Assembly (NCBI RefSeq): GCF_052324685.1
Contig: NW_027506978.1
Location: 248,001 to 312,000 of the forward strand
Length of the DNA: 64,000 nucleotides
Direction: 5' to 3'
Source: Brachyhypopomus gauderio
Taxonomy: Eukaryota; Chordata; Actinopteri; Gymnotiformes; Hypopomidae
Below are positions 37,101-52,800 of the stretch, in pieces. How positions within the stretch are numbered: the stretch's first letter is position 1; every line of letters starts with the position of its first letter. A program made the position numbers and the translations under genes. The notes beneath the pieces were generated by a model, which was not told the origin of the DNA, did no database searches, and worked only from the letters and a program-made list of their open reading frames with translations.

Positions 37101-39561
37101 TCCCCAGGACTCCGCCCCGGCTCCCCAGGATTCTGCACTGGTTCGCAGTGACGCCGGCCAGGCTTCCCAGGATGCCACACTCCCAATGACGATGGGTACC
37201 ACCGCGACAATGGGTACTGCGATGGGTTCCATGACATTTTTTTACTGTAGATTGGTAAATGTTCTCCCCAAGACTCCGCCCCGGCTCCCCAGGATTCTGC
37301 ACCGGTTCGCAGTGACACCGGCCGGGCTTCCCAGGATGCCACACTCCCAATGACGATGGGTACCACCGCGACGATGGGTACTGAGATGGGTTCCATGACA
37401 TTTTTTTACTGTAGATTGGTAAAAGTTCTCCCCAGGACTCCGCCCCGGCTCCCCAGGATTCTGCCTCGATTCTCAGTGATGCCAGCCGGACTTCCCAGGA
37501 TGCCACACTCCCAATGACAATGGGTACCACCGCGACGATGGGTACTGTGATGGGTACCATGACATTTTTTTTACTGTAGATTGGTAAAAGTTCTCCTCAG
37601 GACTTTGCCCCGGCTCTCCAGGATTCTGCAGTGGTTCGCAGTGACACCTGCCAGGCTTCCCAGGATGCCACACTCCCAATGACGATGGGTACCACCGCGA
37701 TGATGGGTACTGCGATGGGTACCATGACATTTTTTTACTGTAGATTGGTAAATGTTCTCCCCAGGACTCCGCCTCGGCTCCCCAGGATTCTGCCTCGATT
37801 CTCAGTGACGCCTGCCAGGCTTCCCAGGATGCCACACTCCCAATGACGATGGGTACCACCGCGACGATGGGTACTGCGATGGGTTCCATGACATTTTTTA
37901 CTGTAGATGGGTAAAAGTTCTCCCCAGGACTCCGCCCCGGCTCCCCAGGATTCTGCACTGGTTCGCAGTGATGCCGGCCAGGCTTCCCAGGATGCCACAC
38001 TCCCAATGACGATGGGTACCACCGCGACGATGGGTACTGCGATGGGTACCATGACAATTTTTTTACTGTAGATTGGTAAAAGTTATCCGCAGGACTCCGC
38101 CCCGGCTCCCCAGGATTCTGCCTCGATTCTCAGTTATGTCGACCGGACTTCCCAGGATGCCACACTCCCAATGACGATGGGTACCACCGCGACGATGGGT
38201 ACTGCGATGGGTACCATGACATTTTTTTTACTGTAGATTGGTAAAAGTTCTCCCCAAGACTCCGCCCCGGCTCCCCAGGATTCTGCACCGGTTCGCAGTG
38301 ACGCCTGCCAGGCTTCCCAGGATGCCACACTCCCAATGACGATGGGTACCACCGCGACGATGGGTACTGCGATGGGTTCCATGACATTTTTTACTGTAGA
38401 TGGGTAAAAGTTCTCCCCAGGACTCCGCCCCGGCTCCCCAGGATTCTGCACTGGTTCGCAGTGACGCCGGCCAGGCTTCCCAGGATGCCACACTCCCAAT
38501 GACGATGGGTACCACCGCGACGATGGGTACTGCGATGGGTACCATGACAATTTTTTTACTGTAGATTGGTAAAAGTTATCCGCAGGACTCCGCCCCGGCT
38601 CCCCAGGATTCTGCCTCGATTCTCAGTTATGTCGACCGGACTTCCCAGGATGCCACACTCCCAATGACGATGGGTACCACCGCGACGATGGGTACTGCGA
38701 TGGGTACCATGACATTTTTTTTACTGTAGATTGGTAAAAGTTCTCCCCAGGACTCCGCCCTGGCTCCCCAGGATTCTGCCCCAGTTCCCAGTGATGCCGG
38801 CCGGGCTTCCCAGGATGCCACACTCCCAATGACGATGGGTACCACCGCGACGATGGGTACTGCGATGGGTACCATGACATTTTTTTTACTGTACATGGGT
38901 AAAAGTTCTCCCCAGGACTCCGCCCCGGCTCCCCAGGATTCTGCACTGGTTCGCAGTGACGCCGGCCAGGCTTCCCAGGATGCCACACTCCCAATGACGA
39001 TGGGTACCACCGCGACGATGGGTACTGCGATGGGTTCCATGACATTTTTTTACTGTAGATTGGTAAATGTTCTCCCCAAGACTCCGCCCCGGCTCCCCAG
39101 GATTCTGCACCGGTTCGCAGTGACGCCGGCCGGGCTTCCCAGGATGCCACACTCCCAATGACGATGGGTACCACCGCGACGATGGGTACTGAGATGGGTT
39201 CCATGACATTTTTTTTACTGTAGATTGGTAAAAGTTCTCCCCAGGACTCCGCCCCGGCTCCCCAGGATTCTGCCTCGATTCTCAGTGATGCCAGCCGGAC
39301 TTCCCAGGATGCCACACTCCCAATGACAATGGGTACCACTGCGACGATGGGTACTGTGATGGGTACCATGACATTTTTTTTACTGTAGATTGGTAAAAGT
39401 TCTCCTCAGGACTTTGCCCCGGCTCCCCAGGATTCTGCAGTGGTTCGCAGTGACACCTGCCAGGCTTCCCAGGATGCCACACTCCCAATGACGATGGGTA
39501 CCACCGCGATGATGGGTACTGCGATGGGTACCATGACATTTTTTTTACTGTAGATTGGTAA
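31132..39561. repeat. 8.4-kb duplicated satellite block, copy 2
   Basis: Second copy of the block at 20421-28850. The interval between the copies (about 28851-31131) is largely a separate duplicate of about 15625-17740 at an offset of 13,516 bp. Confidence 0.85.
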
Positions 39562-40882
39562 ATGTTCTCCCCAGGACTCCGCCTCGGCTCCCCAGGATTC
39601 TGCCTCGATTCTCAGTGATGCTGGCCGGACTTCCCAGGATGCCACACTCCCAATGACGATGGGTACCACCGCGACGATGGGTACTGCGATGGGTACCATG
39701 ACATTTTTTTTACTGTAGATTGGTAAAAGTTCTCCCCAGGACTCCGCCCCGGCTCCCCAGGATTCTCCACCGGTTCGCAGTGATGCCGGCTGGGCTTCCC
39801 AGGATGCCACACTCCCAATGACGATGGGTACTACCACGACAATGGGTACTGCAATGGGTACCATGACATTTTTTTTACTGTAGATTGGTAAAAGTTCTCC
39901 CCAGGACTCCGCCTCGGCTCCCCAGGATTCTGCCTCGATTCTCAGTGATGCCATCCGGACTTCCCAGGATGCCACACTCCCAATGACAATGGTATACCAC
40001 CGCGACGATGGGTACTGTGATAGGTACCATGACATTTTTTTTACTGTAGATTGGTAAAAGTTCTCCTCAGGACTCCGCCCCGGCTCCCCAGGATTCTGGC
40101 CCGGTTCCCAGTGATGCCAACCAGACATCCCAGGATGCCACACTCCCAATGACGATGGGTACCACCGCGACGATGGGTACTGTGATGGGTACCATGACAT
40201 TTTTTTTACTGTAGATTGGTAAAAGTTATCCCCAGGACTCCGCCCCGGCTCCCCAGGATTCTGCACTGGTTCGCAGTTATGCCGGCCAGGCTTCCCAGGA
40301 TGCCACACTCCCAATGACGATGGGTACCACCGCGACGATGGGTACTGCGATGGGTACCATAACATTTTTTTTACTGTAGATTGGTAAAAGTTCTCCCCAG
40401 GACTCCGCCTCGGCTCCCCAGGATTCTGCCTCGATTCTCAGTGATGCCATCCGGACTTCCCAGGATGCCACACTCCCAATGACAATGGGTACCACCGCGA
40501 CGATGGGTACTGTGATAGGTACCATGACATTTTTTTTACTGTAGATTGGTAAAAGTTCTCCTCAGGACTCCGCCCCGGCTCCCCAGGATTCTGCAGTGGT
40601 TCGCAGTGACGCCTGCCAGGCTTCCCAGGATGCCACACTCCCAATGACGATGGGTACCACCGCGACGATGGGTACTGCGATGGGTACCATGACATTTTTT
40701 TTACTGTAGATGGGTAAAAGTTCTCCCCAGGACTCCGCCCCGGCTCCCCAGGATTCTGCACTGGTTCGCAGTGACGCCGGCCAGGCTTCCCAGGATGCCA
40801 CACTCCCAATGACGATGGGTACCACCGCGACAATGGGTACTGCGATGGGTTCCATGACATTTTTTTACTGTAGATTGGTAAA
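38246..40882. repeat. 2.6-kb satellite block also present at ~45496-48132
   Basis: Variant order matches at a constant offset of 7,250 bp, with single substitutions such as GATAGG against GATGGG near 40517 and 47767. Much of it is present a third time, at an offset of 10,382 bp (about 49.4-52.0 kb). Confidence 0.75.
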
Positions 40883-43800
40883 AGTTCTCCCCAGGACTCC
40901 GCCCCGGCTCCCCAGGATTCTGCCTCGATTCTCAGTGATGCCAGCCGGACTTCCCAGGATGCCACACTCCCAATGACAATGGGTACCACCGCGATGATGG
41001 GTACTGCGATGGGTACCATGACATTTTTTTACTGTAGATTGGTAAATGTTCTCCCCAGGACTCCGCCCCGGCTCCCCAGGATTCTGCCTCGATTCTCAGT
41101 TATGCCGACCGGACTTCCCAGGATGCCACACTCCCAATGATGAGGGGTACTACCGTGACGATGGGTACTGCGATGGGTACCATAACATTTTTTTTACTGT
41201 AGATTGGTAAAAGTTCTCCCCAGGACTCCGCCCTGGCTCCCCAGGATTCTGCCCCAGTTCCCAGTGATGCCGGCCGGGCTTCCCAGGATGCCACACTCCC
41301 AATGACGATGGGTACCACCGCGACGATGGGTACTGCGATGGGTACCATGACATTTTTTTTACTGTAGATGGGTAAAAGTTCTCCCCAGGACTCCGCCCCG
41401 GCTCCCCAGGATTCTGCACTGGTTCGCAGTGACGCCGGCCAGGCTTCCCAGGATGCCACACTCCCAATGACGATGGGTACCACCGCGACGATGGGTACTG
41501 CGATGGGTTCCATGACATTTTTTACTGTAGATTGGTAAATGTTCTCCCCAAGACTCCGCCCCGGCTCCCCAGGATTCTGCACCGGTTCGCAGTGACGCCT
41601 GCCAGGCTTCCCAGGATGCCACACTCCCAATGACGATGGGTACCACCGCGACGATGGGTACTGCGATGGGTACCATGACATTTTTTTTACTGTAGATGGG
41701 TAAAAGTTCTCCCCAGGACTCCGCCCCGGCTCCCCAGGATTCTGCCTCGATTCTCAGTGATGCCAGCCGGACTTCCCAGGATGCCACACTCCCAATGACA
41801 ATGGGTACCACTGCGACGATGGGTACTGTGATGGGTACCATGACATTTTTTTTACTGTAGATTGGTAAAAGTTCTCCTCAGGACTTTGCCCCGGCTCCCC
41901 AGGATTCTGCCTCGATTCTCAGTGATGCTGGCCGGACTTCCCAGGATGCCACACTCCCAATGACGATGGGTACCACCGCGACGATGGGTACTGCGATGGG
42001 TACCATGACATTTTTTTTACTGTAGATTGGTAAAAGTTCTCCCCAGGACTCCGCCCCGGCTCCCCAGGATTCTCCACCGGTTCGCAGTGATGCCGGCTGG
42101 GCTTCCCAGGATGCCACACTCCCAATGACGATGGGTACTACCACGACAATGGGTACTGCGATGGGTACCATGACATTTTTTTTACTGTAGATTGGTAAAA
42201 GTTCTCCCCAGGACTCCGCCTCGGCTCCCCAGGATTCTGCCTCGATTCTCAGTGATGCCATCCGGACTTCCCAGGATGCCACACTCCCAATGACAATGGT
42301 ATACCACCGCGACGATGGGTACTGTGATAGGTACCATGACATTTTTTTTACTGTAGATTGGTAAAAGTTCTCCTCAGGACTCCGCCCCGGCTCCCCAGGA
42401 TTCTGGCCCGGTTCCCAGTGATGCCAGCCAGACATCCCAGGATGCCACACTCCCAATGACGATGGGTACCACCGCGACGATGGGTACTGCGATGGGTACC
42501 ATAACATTTTTTTTACTGTAGATTGGTAAAAGTTCTCCCCAGGACTCCGCCTCGGCTCCCCAGGATTCTGCCTCGATTCTCAGTGATGCCAGCCGGACTT
42601 CCCAGGATGCCACACTCCCAATGACAATGGGTACCACCGCGATGATGGGTACTGCGATGGGTACCATGACATTTTTTTACTGTAGATTGGTAAATGTTCT
42701 CCCCAGGACTCCGCCCCGGCTCCCCAGGATTCTGCCTCGATTCTCAGTTATGCCGACCGGACTTCCCAGGATGCCACACTCCCAATGATGAGGGGTACTA
42801 CCGTGACGATGGGTACTGCGATGGGTACCATAACATTTTTTTTACTGTAGATTGGTAAAAGTTCTCCCCAGGACTCCGCCCTGGCTCCCCAGGATTCTGC
42901 CCCAGTTCCCAGTGATGCCGGCCGGGCTTCCCAGGATGCCACACTCCCAATGACGATGGGTACCACCGCGACGATGGGTACTGCGATGGGTACCATGACA
43001 TTTTTTTTACTGTAGATGGGTAAAAGTTCTCCCCAGGACTCCGCCCCGGCTCCCCAGGATTCTGCACTGGTTCGCAGTGACGCCGGCCAGGCTTCCCAGG
43101 ATGCCACACTCCCAATGACGATGGGTACCACCGCGACGATGGGTACTGCGATGGGTTCCATGACATTTTTTACTGTAGATTGGTAAATGTTCTCCCCAAG
43201 ACTCCGCCCCGGCTCCCCAGGATTCTGCACCGGTTCGCAGTGACGCCTGCCAGGCTTCCCAGGATGCCACACTCCCAATGACGATGGGTACCACCGCGAC
43301 GATGGGTACTGCGATGGGTACCTTGACATTTTTTTTACTGTAGATGGGTAAAAGTTCTCCCCAGGACTCCGCCCCGGCTCCCCAGGATTCTGCACTGGTT
43401 CGCAGTGACGCCGGCCAGGCTTCCCAGGATGCCACACTCCCAATGACGATGGGTACCACCGCGATGATGGGTACTGCGATGGGTACCATGACATTTTTTT
43501 TACTGTAGATTGGTAAATGTTCTCCCCAGGACTCCGCCTCGGCTCCCCAGGATTCTGCCTCGATTCTCAGTTATGTCGACCGGACTTCCCAGGATGCCAC
43601 ACTCCCAATGACGATGGGTACCACCGCGACGATGGGTACTGCGATGGGTACCATGACATTTTTTTTACTGTACATGGGTAAAAGTTCTCCCCAGGACTCC
43701 GCCCCGGCTCCCCAGGATTCTCCACCGGTTCGCAGTGATGCCGGCTGGGCTTCCCAGGATGCCACACTCCCAATGACGATGGGTACTACCACGACAATGG

Positions 43801-46800
43801 GTACTGCGATGGGTACCATGACATTTTTTTTACTGTAGATTGGTAAAAGTTCTCCCCAGGACTCCGCCTCGGCTCCCCAGGATTCTGCCTCGATTCTCAG
43901 TGATGCCATCCGGACTTCCCAGGATGCCACACTCCCAATGACAATGGTATACCACCGCGACGATGGGTACTGTGATAGGTACCATGACATTTTTTTTACT
44001 GTAGATTGGTAAAAGTTCTCCTCAGGACTCCGCCCCGGCTCCCCAGGATTCTGCAGTGGTTCGCAGTGACGCCTGCCAGGCTTCCCAGGATGCCACACTC
44101 CCAATGACGATGGGTACCACCGCGACGATGGGTACTGCGATGGGTACCATGACATTTTTTTTACTGTAGATGGGTAAAAGTTCTCCCCAGGACTCCGCCC
44201 CGGCTCCCCAGGATTCTGCACTGGTTCGCAGTGACGCCGGCCAGGCTTCCCAGGATGCCACACTCCCAATGACGATGGGTACCACCGCGACGATGGGTAC
44301 TGCGATGGGTTCCATGACATTTTTTTACTGTAGATTGGTAAATGTTCTCCCCAAGACTCCGCCCCGGCTCCCCAGGATTCTGCACCGGTTCGCAGTGACG
44401 CCGGCCGGGCTTCCCAGGATGCCACACTCCCAATGACGATGGGTACCACCGCGACGATGGGTACTGAGATGGGTTCCATGACATTTTTTTTACTGTAGAT
44501 TGGTAAAAGTTCTCCCCAGGACTCCGCCCCGGCTCCCCAGGATTCTCCACCGGTTCGCAGTGATGCCGGCTGGGCTTCCCAGGATGCCACACTCCCAATT
44601 ACGATGGGTACTACCGCGACAATGGGTACTGCGATGGGTACCATGACATTTTTTTTACTGTAGATTGGTAAAAGTTTTCCCCAGGACTCAGCCCCGGCTC
44701 CCCAGGATTCTGGCCCGGTTCCCAGTGATGCCAGCCAGACTTCCCAGGATGCCACACTCCCAATGACGATGGGTACCACCGCGACGATGGGTACTGTGAT
44801 GGGTACCATGACATTTTTTTTACTGTAGATTGGTAAAAGTTCTCCCCAGGACTCCGCCCCGGCTCCCCAGGATTCTGCACTGGTTCGCAGTGATGCCGGC
44901 CGGGCTTCCCAGGATGCCACACTCCCAATGACGATGGGTACCACTGCAACGATGGGTACTGCGATGGGTACCATGACATTTTTTTTACTGTAGATTGGTA
45001 AAAGTTATCCCCAGGACTCCGCCCCGGCTCCCCAGGATTCTGCCTCGATTCTCAGTTATGCCGACCGGACTTCCCAGGATGCCACACTCCCAATGACGAG
45101 GGGTACTACCGCGACGATGGGTACTGCGATGGGTACCATAACATTTTTTTTACTGTAGATTGGTAAAAGTTCTCCCCAGGACTCCGCCCTGGCTCCCCAG
45201 GATTCTGCCCCAGTTCCCAGTGATGCCGGCCGGGCTTCCCAGGATGCCACACTCCCAATGACGATGGGTACCACCGCGACGATGGGTACTGCGATGGGTA
45301 CCATGACATTTTTTTTACTGTAGATGGGTAAAAGTTCTCCCCAGGACTCCGCCCCGGCTCCCCAGGATTCTGCACTGGTTCGCAGTGACGCCGGCCAGGC
45401 TTCCCAGGATGCCACACTCCCAATGACGATGGGTACCACCGCGACGATGGGTACTGCGATGGGTTCCATGACATTTTTTACTGTAGATTGGTAAATGTTC
45501 TCCCCAAGACTCCGCCCCGGCTCCCCAGGATTCTGCACCGGTTCGCAGTGACGCCTGCCAGGCTTCCCAGGATGCCACACTCCCAATGACGATGGGTACC
45601 ACCGCGACGATGGGTACTGCGATGGGTTCCATGACATTTTTTACTGTAGATGGGTAAAAGTTCTCCCCAGGACTCCGCCCCGGCTCCCCAGGATTCTGCA
45701 CTGGTTCGCAGTGACGCCGGCCAGGCTTCCCAGGATGCCACACTCCCAATGACGATGGGTACCACCGCGACGATGGGTACTGCGATGGGTACCATGACAA
45801 TTTTTTTACTGTAGATTGGTAAAAGTTATCCGCAGGACTCCGCCCCGGCTCCCCAGGATTCTGCCTCGATTCTCAGTTATGTCGACCGGACTTCCCAGGA
45901 TGCCACACTCCCAATGACGATGGGTACCACCGCGACGATGGGTACTGCGATGGGTACCATGACATTTTTTTTACTGTAGATTGGTAAAAGTTCTCCCCAG
46001 GACTCCGCCCTGGCTCCCCAGGATTCTGCCCCAGTTCCCAGTGATGCCGGCCGGGCTTCCCAGGATGCCACACTCCCAATGACGATGGGTACCACCGCGA
46101 CGATGGGTACTGCGATGGGTACCATGACATTTTTTTTACTGTACATGGGTAAAAGTTCTCCCCAGGACTCCGCCCCGGCTCCCCAGGATTCTGCACTGGT
46201 TCGCAGTGACGCCGGCCAGGCTTCCCAGGATGCCACACTCCCAATGACGATGGGTACCACCGCGACGATGGGTACTGCGATGGGTTCCATGACATTTTTT
46301 TACTGTAGATTGGTAAATGTTCTCCCCAAGACTCCGCCCCGGCTCCCCAGGATTCTGCACCGGTTCGCAGTGACGCCGGCCGGGCTTCCCAGGATGCCAC
46401 ACTCCCAATGACGATGAGTACCACCGCGACGATGGGTACTGAGATGGGTTCCATGACATTTTTTTTACTGTAGATTGGTAAAAGTTCTCCCCAGGACTCC
46501 GCCCCGGCTCCCCAGGATTCTGCCTCGATTCTCAGTGATGCCAGCCGGACTTCCCAGGATGCCACACTCCCAATGACAATGGGTACCACTGCGACGATGG
46601 GTACTGTGATGGGTACCATGACATTTTTTTTACTGTAGATTGGTAAAAGTTCTCCTCAGGACTTTGCCCCGGCTCCCCAGGATTCTGCAGTGGTTCGCAG
46701 TGACACCTGCCAGGCTTCCCAGGATGCCACACTCCCAATGACGATGGGTACCACCGCGATGATGGGTACTGCGATGGGTACCATGACATTTTTTTTACTG

Positions 46801-49800
46801 TAGATTGGTAAATGTTCTCCCCAGGACTCCGCCTCGGCTCCCCAGGATTCTGCCTCGATTCTCAGTGATGCTGGCCGGACTTCCCAGGATGCCACACTCC
46901 CAATGACGATGGGTACCACCGCGACGATGGGTACTGCGATGGGTACCATGACATTTTTTTTACTGTAGATTGGTAAAAGTTCTCCCCAGGACTCCGCCCC
47001 GGCTCCCCAGGATTCTCCACCGGTTCGCAGTGATGCCGGCTGGGCTTCCCAGGATGCCACACTCCCAATGACGATGGGTACTACCACGACAATGGGTACT
47101 GCGATGGGTACCATGACATTTTTTTTACTGTAGATTGGTAAAAGTTCTCCCCAGGACTCCGCCTCGGCTCCCCAGGATTCTGCCTCGATTCTCAGTGATG
47201 CCATCCGGACTTCCCAGGATGCCACACTCCCAATGACAATGGTATACCACCGCGACGATGGGTACTGTGATAGGTACCATGACATTTTTTTTACTGTAGA
47301 TTGGTAAAAGTTCTCCTCAGGACTCCGCCCCGGCTCCCCAGGATTCTGGCCCGGTTCCCAGTGATGCCAGCCAGACATCCCAGGATGCCACACTCCCAAT
47401 GACGATGGGTACCACCGCGACGATGGGTACTGTGATGGGTACCATGACATTTTTTTTACTGTAGATTGGTAAAAGTTATCCCCAGGACTCCGCCCCGGCT
47501 CCCCAGGATTCTGCACTGGTTCGCAGTTATGCCGGCCAGGCTTCCCAGGATGCCACACTCCCAATGACGATGGGTACCACCGCGACGATGGGTACTGCGA
47601 TGGGTACCATAACATTTTTTTTACTGTAGATTGGTAAAAGTTCTCCCCAGGACTCCGCCTCGGCTCCCCAGGATTCTGCCTCGATTCTCAGTGATGCCAT
47701 CCGGACTTCCCAGGATGCCACACTCCCAATGACAATGGGTACCACCGCGACGATGGGTACTGTGATGGGTACCATGACATTTTTTTTACTGTAGATTGGT
47801 AAAAGTTCTCCTCAGGACTCCGCCCCGGCTCCCCAGGATTCTGCAGTGGTTCGCAGTGACGCCTGCCAGGCTTCCCAGGATGCCACACTCCCAATGACGA
47901 TGGGTACCACCGCGACGATGGGTACTGCGATGGGTACCATGACATTTTTTTTACTGTAGATGGGTAAAAGTTCTCCCCAGGACTCCGCCCCGGCTCCCCA
48001 GGATTCTGCACTGGTTCGCAGTGACGCCGGCCAGGCTTCCCAGGATGCCACACTCCCAATGACGATGGGTACCACCGCGACAATGGGTACTGCGATGGGT
48101 TCCATGACATTTTTTTACTGTAGATTGGTAAATGTTCTCCCCAAGACTCCGCCCCGGCTCCCCAGGATTCTGCACCGGTTCGCAGTGACACCGGCCGGGC
48201 TTCCCAGGATGCCACACTCCCAATGACGATGGGTACCACCGCGACGATGGGTACTGAGATGGGTTCCATGACATTTTTTTACTGTAGATTGGTAAAAGTT
48301 CTCCCCAGGACTCCGCCCCGGCTCCCCAGGATTCTGCCTCGATTCTCAGTGATGCCAGCCGGACTTCCCAGGATGCCACACTCCCAATGACAATGGGTAC
48401 CACCGCGACGATGGGTACTGTGATGGGTACCATGACATTTTTTTTACTGTAGATTGGTAAAAGTTCTCCTCAGGACTTTGCCCCGGCTCTCCAGGATTCT
48501 GCAGTGGTTCGCAGTGACACCTGCCAGGCTTCCCAGGATGCCACACTCCCAATGACGATGGGTACCACCGCGATGATGGGTACTGCGATGGGTACCATGA
48601 CATTTTTTTACTGTAGATTGGTAAATGTTCTCCCCAGGACTCCGCCTCGGCTCCCCAGGATTCTGCCTCGATTCTCAGTGATGCTGGCCGGACTTCCCAG
48701 GATGACACACTCCCAATGACGATGGGTACCACCGCGACGATGGGTACTGCGATGGGTACCATGACATTTTTTTTACTGTAGATTGGTAAAAGTTCTCCCC
48801 AGGACTCCGCCCCGGCTCCCCAGGATACTCCACCGGTTCGCAGTGATGCCAGCTGGGCTTCCCAGGATGCCACACTCCCAATGACGATGGGTACTACCGC
48901 GACAATGGGTACTGCGATGGGTACCATGACATTTTTTTTACTGTAGATTGGTAAAAGTTTTCCCCAGGACTCCGCCCCGGCTCCCCAGGATTCTGCCTCG
49001 ATTCTCAGTTATGCCGACCGGACTTCCCAGGATGCCACACTCCCAATGATGAGGGGTACTACCGTGACGATGGGTACTGCGATGGGTACCATAACATTTT
49101 TTTTACTGTAGATTGGTAAAAGTTCTCCCCAGGACTCCGCCCTGGCTCCCCAGGATTCTGCCCCAGTTCCCAGTGATGCCGGCCGGGCTTCCCAGGATGC
49201 CACACTCCCAATGACGATGGGTACCACCGCGACGATGGGTACTGCGATGGGTACCATGACATTTTTTTTACTGTAGATGGGTAAAAGTTCTCCCCAGGAC
49301 TCCGCCCCGGCTCCCCAGGATTCTGCACTGGTTCGCAGTGACGCCGGCCAGGCTTCCCAGGATGCCACACTCCCAATGACGATGGGTACCACCGCGACGA
49401 TGGGTACTGCGATGGGTTCCATGACATTTTTTTACTGTAGATTGGTAAATGTTCTCCCCAAGACTCCGCCCCGGCTCCCCAGGATTCTGCACCGGTTCGC
49501 AGTGACGCCGGCCGGGCTTCCCAGGATGCCACACTCCCAATGACGATGGGTACCACCGCGACGATGGGTACTGAGATGGGTTCCATGACATTTTTTTTAC
49601 TGTAGATTGGTAAAAGTTCTCCCCAGGACTCCGCCCCGGCTCCCCAGGATTCTGCCTCGATTCTCAGTGATGCCAGCCGGACTTCCCAGGATGCCACACT
49701 CCCAATGACAATGGGTACCACTGCGACGATGGGTACTGTGATGGGTACCATGACATTTTTTTTACTGTAGATTGGTAAAAGTTCTCCTCAGGACTTTGCC

Positions 49801-52800
49801 CCGGCTCCCCAGGATTCTGCAGTGGTTCGCAGTGACACCTGCCAGGCTTCCCAGGATGCCACACTCCCAATGACGATGGGTACCACCGCGATGATGGGTA
49901 CTGCGATGGGTACCATGACATTTTTTTTACTGTAGATTGGTAAATGTTCTCCCCAGGACTCCGCCTCGGCTCCCCAGGATTCTGCCTCGATTCTCAGTGA
50001 TGCTGGCCGGACTTCCCAGGATGCCACACTCCCAATGACGATGGGTACCACCGCGACGATGGGTACTGCGATGGGTACCATGACATTTTTTTTACTGTAG
50101 ATTGGTAAAAGTTCTCCCCAGGACTCCGCCCCGGCTCCCCAGGATTCTCCACCGGTTCGCAGTGATGCCGGCTGGGCTTCCCAGGATGCCACACTCCCAA
50201 TGACGATGGGTACTACCACGACAATGGGTACTGCAATGGGTACCATGACATTTTTTTTACTGTAGATTGGTAAAAGTTCTCCCCAGGACTCCGCCTCGGC
50301 TCCCCAGGATTCTGCCTCGATTCTCAGTGATGCCATCCGGACTTCCCAGGATGCCACACTCCCAATGACAATGGTATACCACCGCGACGATGGGTACTGT
50401 GATAGGTACCATGACATTTTTTTTACTGTAGATTGGTAAAAGTTCTCCTCAGGACTCCGCCCCGGCTCCCCAGGATTCTGGCCCGGTTCCCAGTGATGCC
50501 AGCCAGACATCCCAGGATGCCACACTCCCAATGACGATGGGTACCACCGCGACGATGGGTACTGTGATGGGTACCATGACATTTTTTTTACTGTAGATTG
50601 GTAAAAGTTATCCCCAGGACTCCGCCCCGGCTCCCCAGGATTCTGCACTGGTTCGCAGTTATGCCGGCCAGGCTTCCCAGGATGCCACACTCCCAATGAC
50701 GATGGGTACCACCGCGACGATGGGTACTGCGATGGGTACCATAACATTTTTTTTACTGTAGATTGGTAAAAGTTCTCCCCAGGACTCCGCCTCGGCTCCC
50801 CAGGATTCTGCAGTGGTTCGCAGTGACGCCTGCCAGGCTTCCCAGGATGCCACACTCCCAATGACGATGGGTACCACCGCGACGATGGGTACTGCGATGG
50901 GTACCATAACATTTTTTTTACTGTAGATTGGTAAAAGTTCTCCTCAGGACTCCGCCCCGGCTCCCCAGGATTCTGCAGTGGTTCGCAGTGACGCCTGCCA
51001 GGCTTCCCAGGATGCCACACTCCCAATGACGATGGGTACCACCGCGACGATGGGTACTGCGATGGGTACCATGACATTTTTTTTACTGTAGATGGGTAAA
51101 AGTTCTCCCCAGGACTCCGCCCCGGCTCCCCAGGATTCTGCACTGGTTCGCAGTGACGCCGGCCAGGCTTCCCAGGATGCCACACTCCCAATGACGATGG
51201 GTACCACCGCGACAATGGGTACTGCGATGGGTTCCATGACATTTTTTTACTGTAGATTGGTAAAAGTTCTCCCCAGGACTCCGCCCCGGCTCCCCAGGAT
51301 TCTGCCTCGATTCTCATTGATGCCAGCCGGACTTCCCAGGATGCCACACTCCCAATGACAATGGGTACCACCGCGATGATGGGTACTGCGATGGGTACCA
51401 TGACATTTTTTTACTGTAGATTGGTAAATGTTCTCCCCAGGACTCCGCCCCGGCTCCCCAGGATTCTGCCTCGATTCTCAGTTATGCCGACCGGACTTCC
51501 CAGGATGCCACACTCCCAATGATGAGGGGTACTACCGTGACGATGGGTACTGCGATGGGTACCATAACATTTTTTTTACTGTAGATTGGTAAAAGTTCTC
51601 CCCAGGACTCCGCCCTGGCTCCCCAGGATTCTGCCCCAGTTCCCAGTGATGCCGGCCGGGCTTCCCAGGATGCCACACTCCCAATGACGATGGGTACCAC
51701 CGCGACGATGGGTACTGCGATGGGTACCATGACATTTTTTTTACTGTAGATGGGTAAAAGTTCTCCCCAGGACTCCGCCCCGGCTCCCCAGGATTCTGCA
51801 CTGGTTCGCAGTGACGCCGGCCAGGCTTCCCAGGATGCCACACTCCCAATGACGATGGGTACCACCGCGACGATGGGTACTGCGATGGGTTCCATGACAT
51901 TTTTTACTGTAGATTGGTAAATGTTCTCCCCAAGACTCCGCCCCGGCTCCCCAGGATTCTGCACCGGTTCGCAGTGACGCCTGCCAGGCTTCCCAGGATG
52001 CCACACTCCCAATGACGATGGGTACCACCGCGACGATGGGTACTGCGATGGGTTCCATGACATTTTTTACTGTAGATGGGTAAAAGTTCTCCCCAGGACT
52101 CCGCCCCGGCTCCCCAGGATTCTGCACTGGTTCGCAGTGACGCCGGCCAGGCTTCCCAGGATGCCACACTCCCAATGACGATGGGTACCACCGCGACGAT
52201 GGGTACTGCGATGGGTACCATGACAATTTTTTTACTGTAGATTGGTAAAAGTTATCCGCAGGACTCCGCCCCGGCTCCCCAGGATTCTGCCTCGATTCTC
52301 AGTTATGTCGACCGGACTTCCCAGGATGCCACACTCCCAATGACGATGGGTACCACCGCGACGATGGGTACTGCGATGGGTACCATGACATTTTTTTTAC
52401 TGTAGATTGGTAAAAGTTCTCCCCAGGACTCCGCCCTGGCTCCCCAGGATTCTGCCCCAGTTCCCAGTGATGCCGGCCGGGCTTCCCAGGATGCCACACT
52501 CCCAATGACGATGGGTACCACCGCGACGATGGGTACTGCGATGGGTACCATGACATTTTTTTTACTGTACATGGGTAAAAGTTCTCCCCAGGACTCCGCC
52601 CCGGCTCCCCAGGATTCTGCACTGGTTCGCAGTGACGCCGGCCAGGCTTCCCAGGATGCCACACTCCCAATGACGATGGGTACCACCGCGACGATGGGTA
52701 CTGCGATGGGTTCCATGACATTTTTTTACTGTAGATTGGTAAATGTTCTCCCCAAGACTCCGCCCCGGCTCCCCAGGATTCTGCACCGGTTCGCAGTGAC

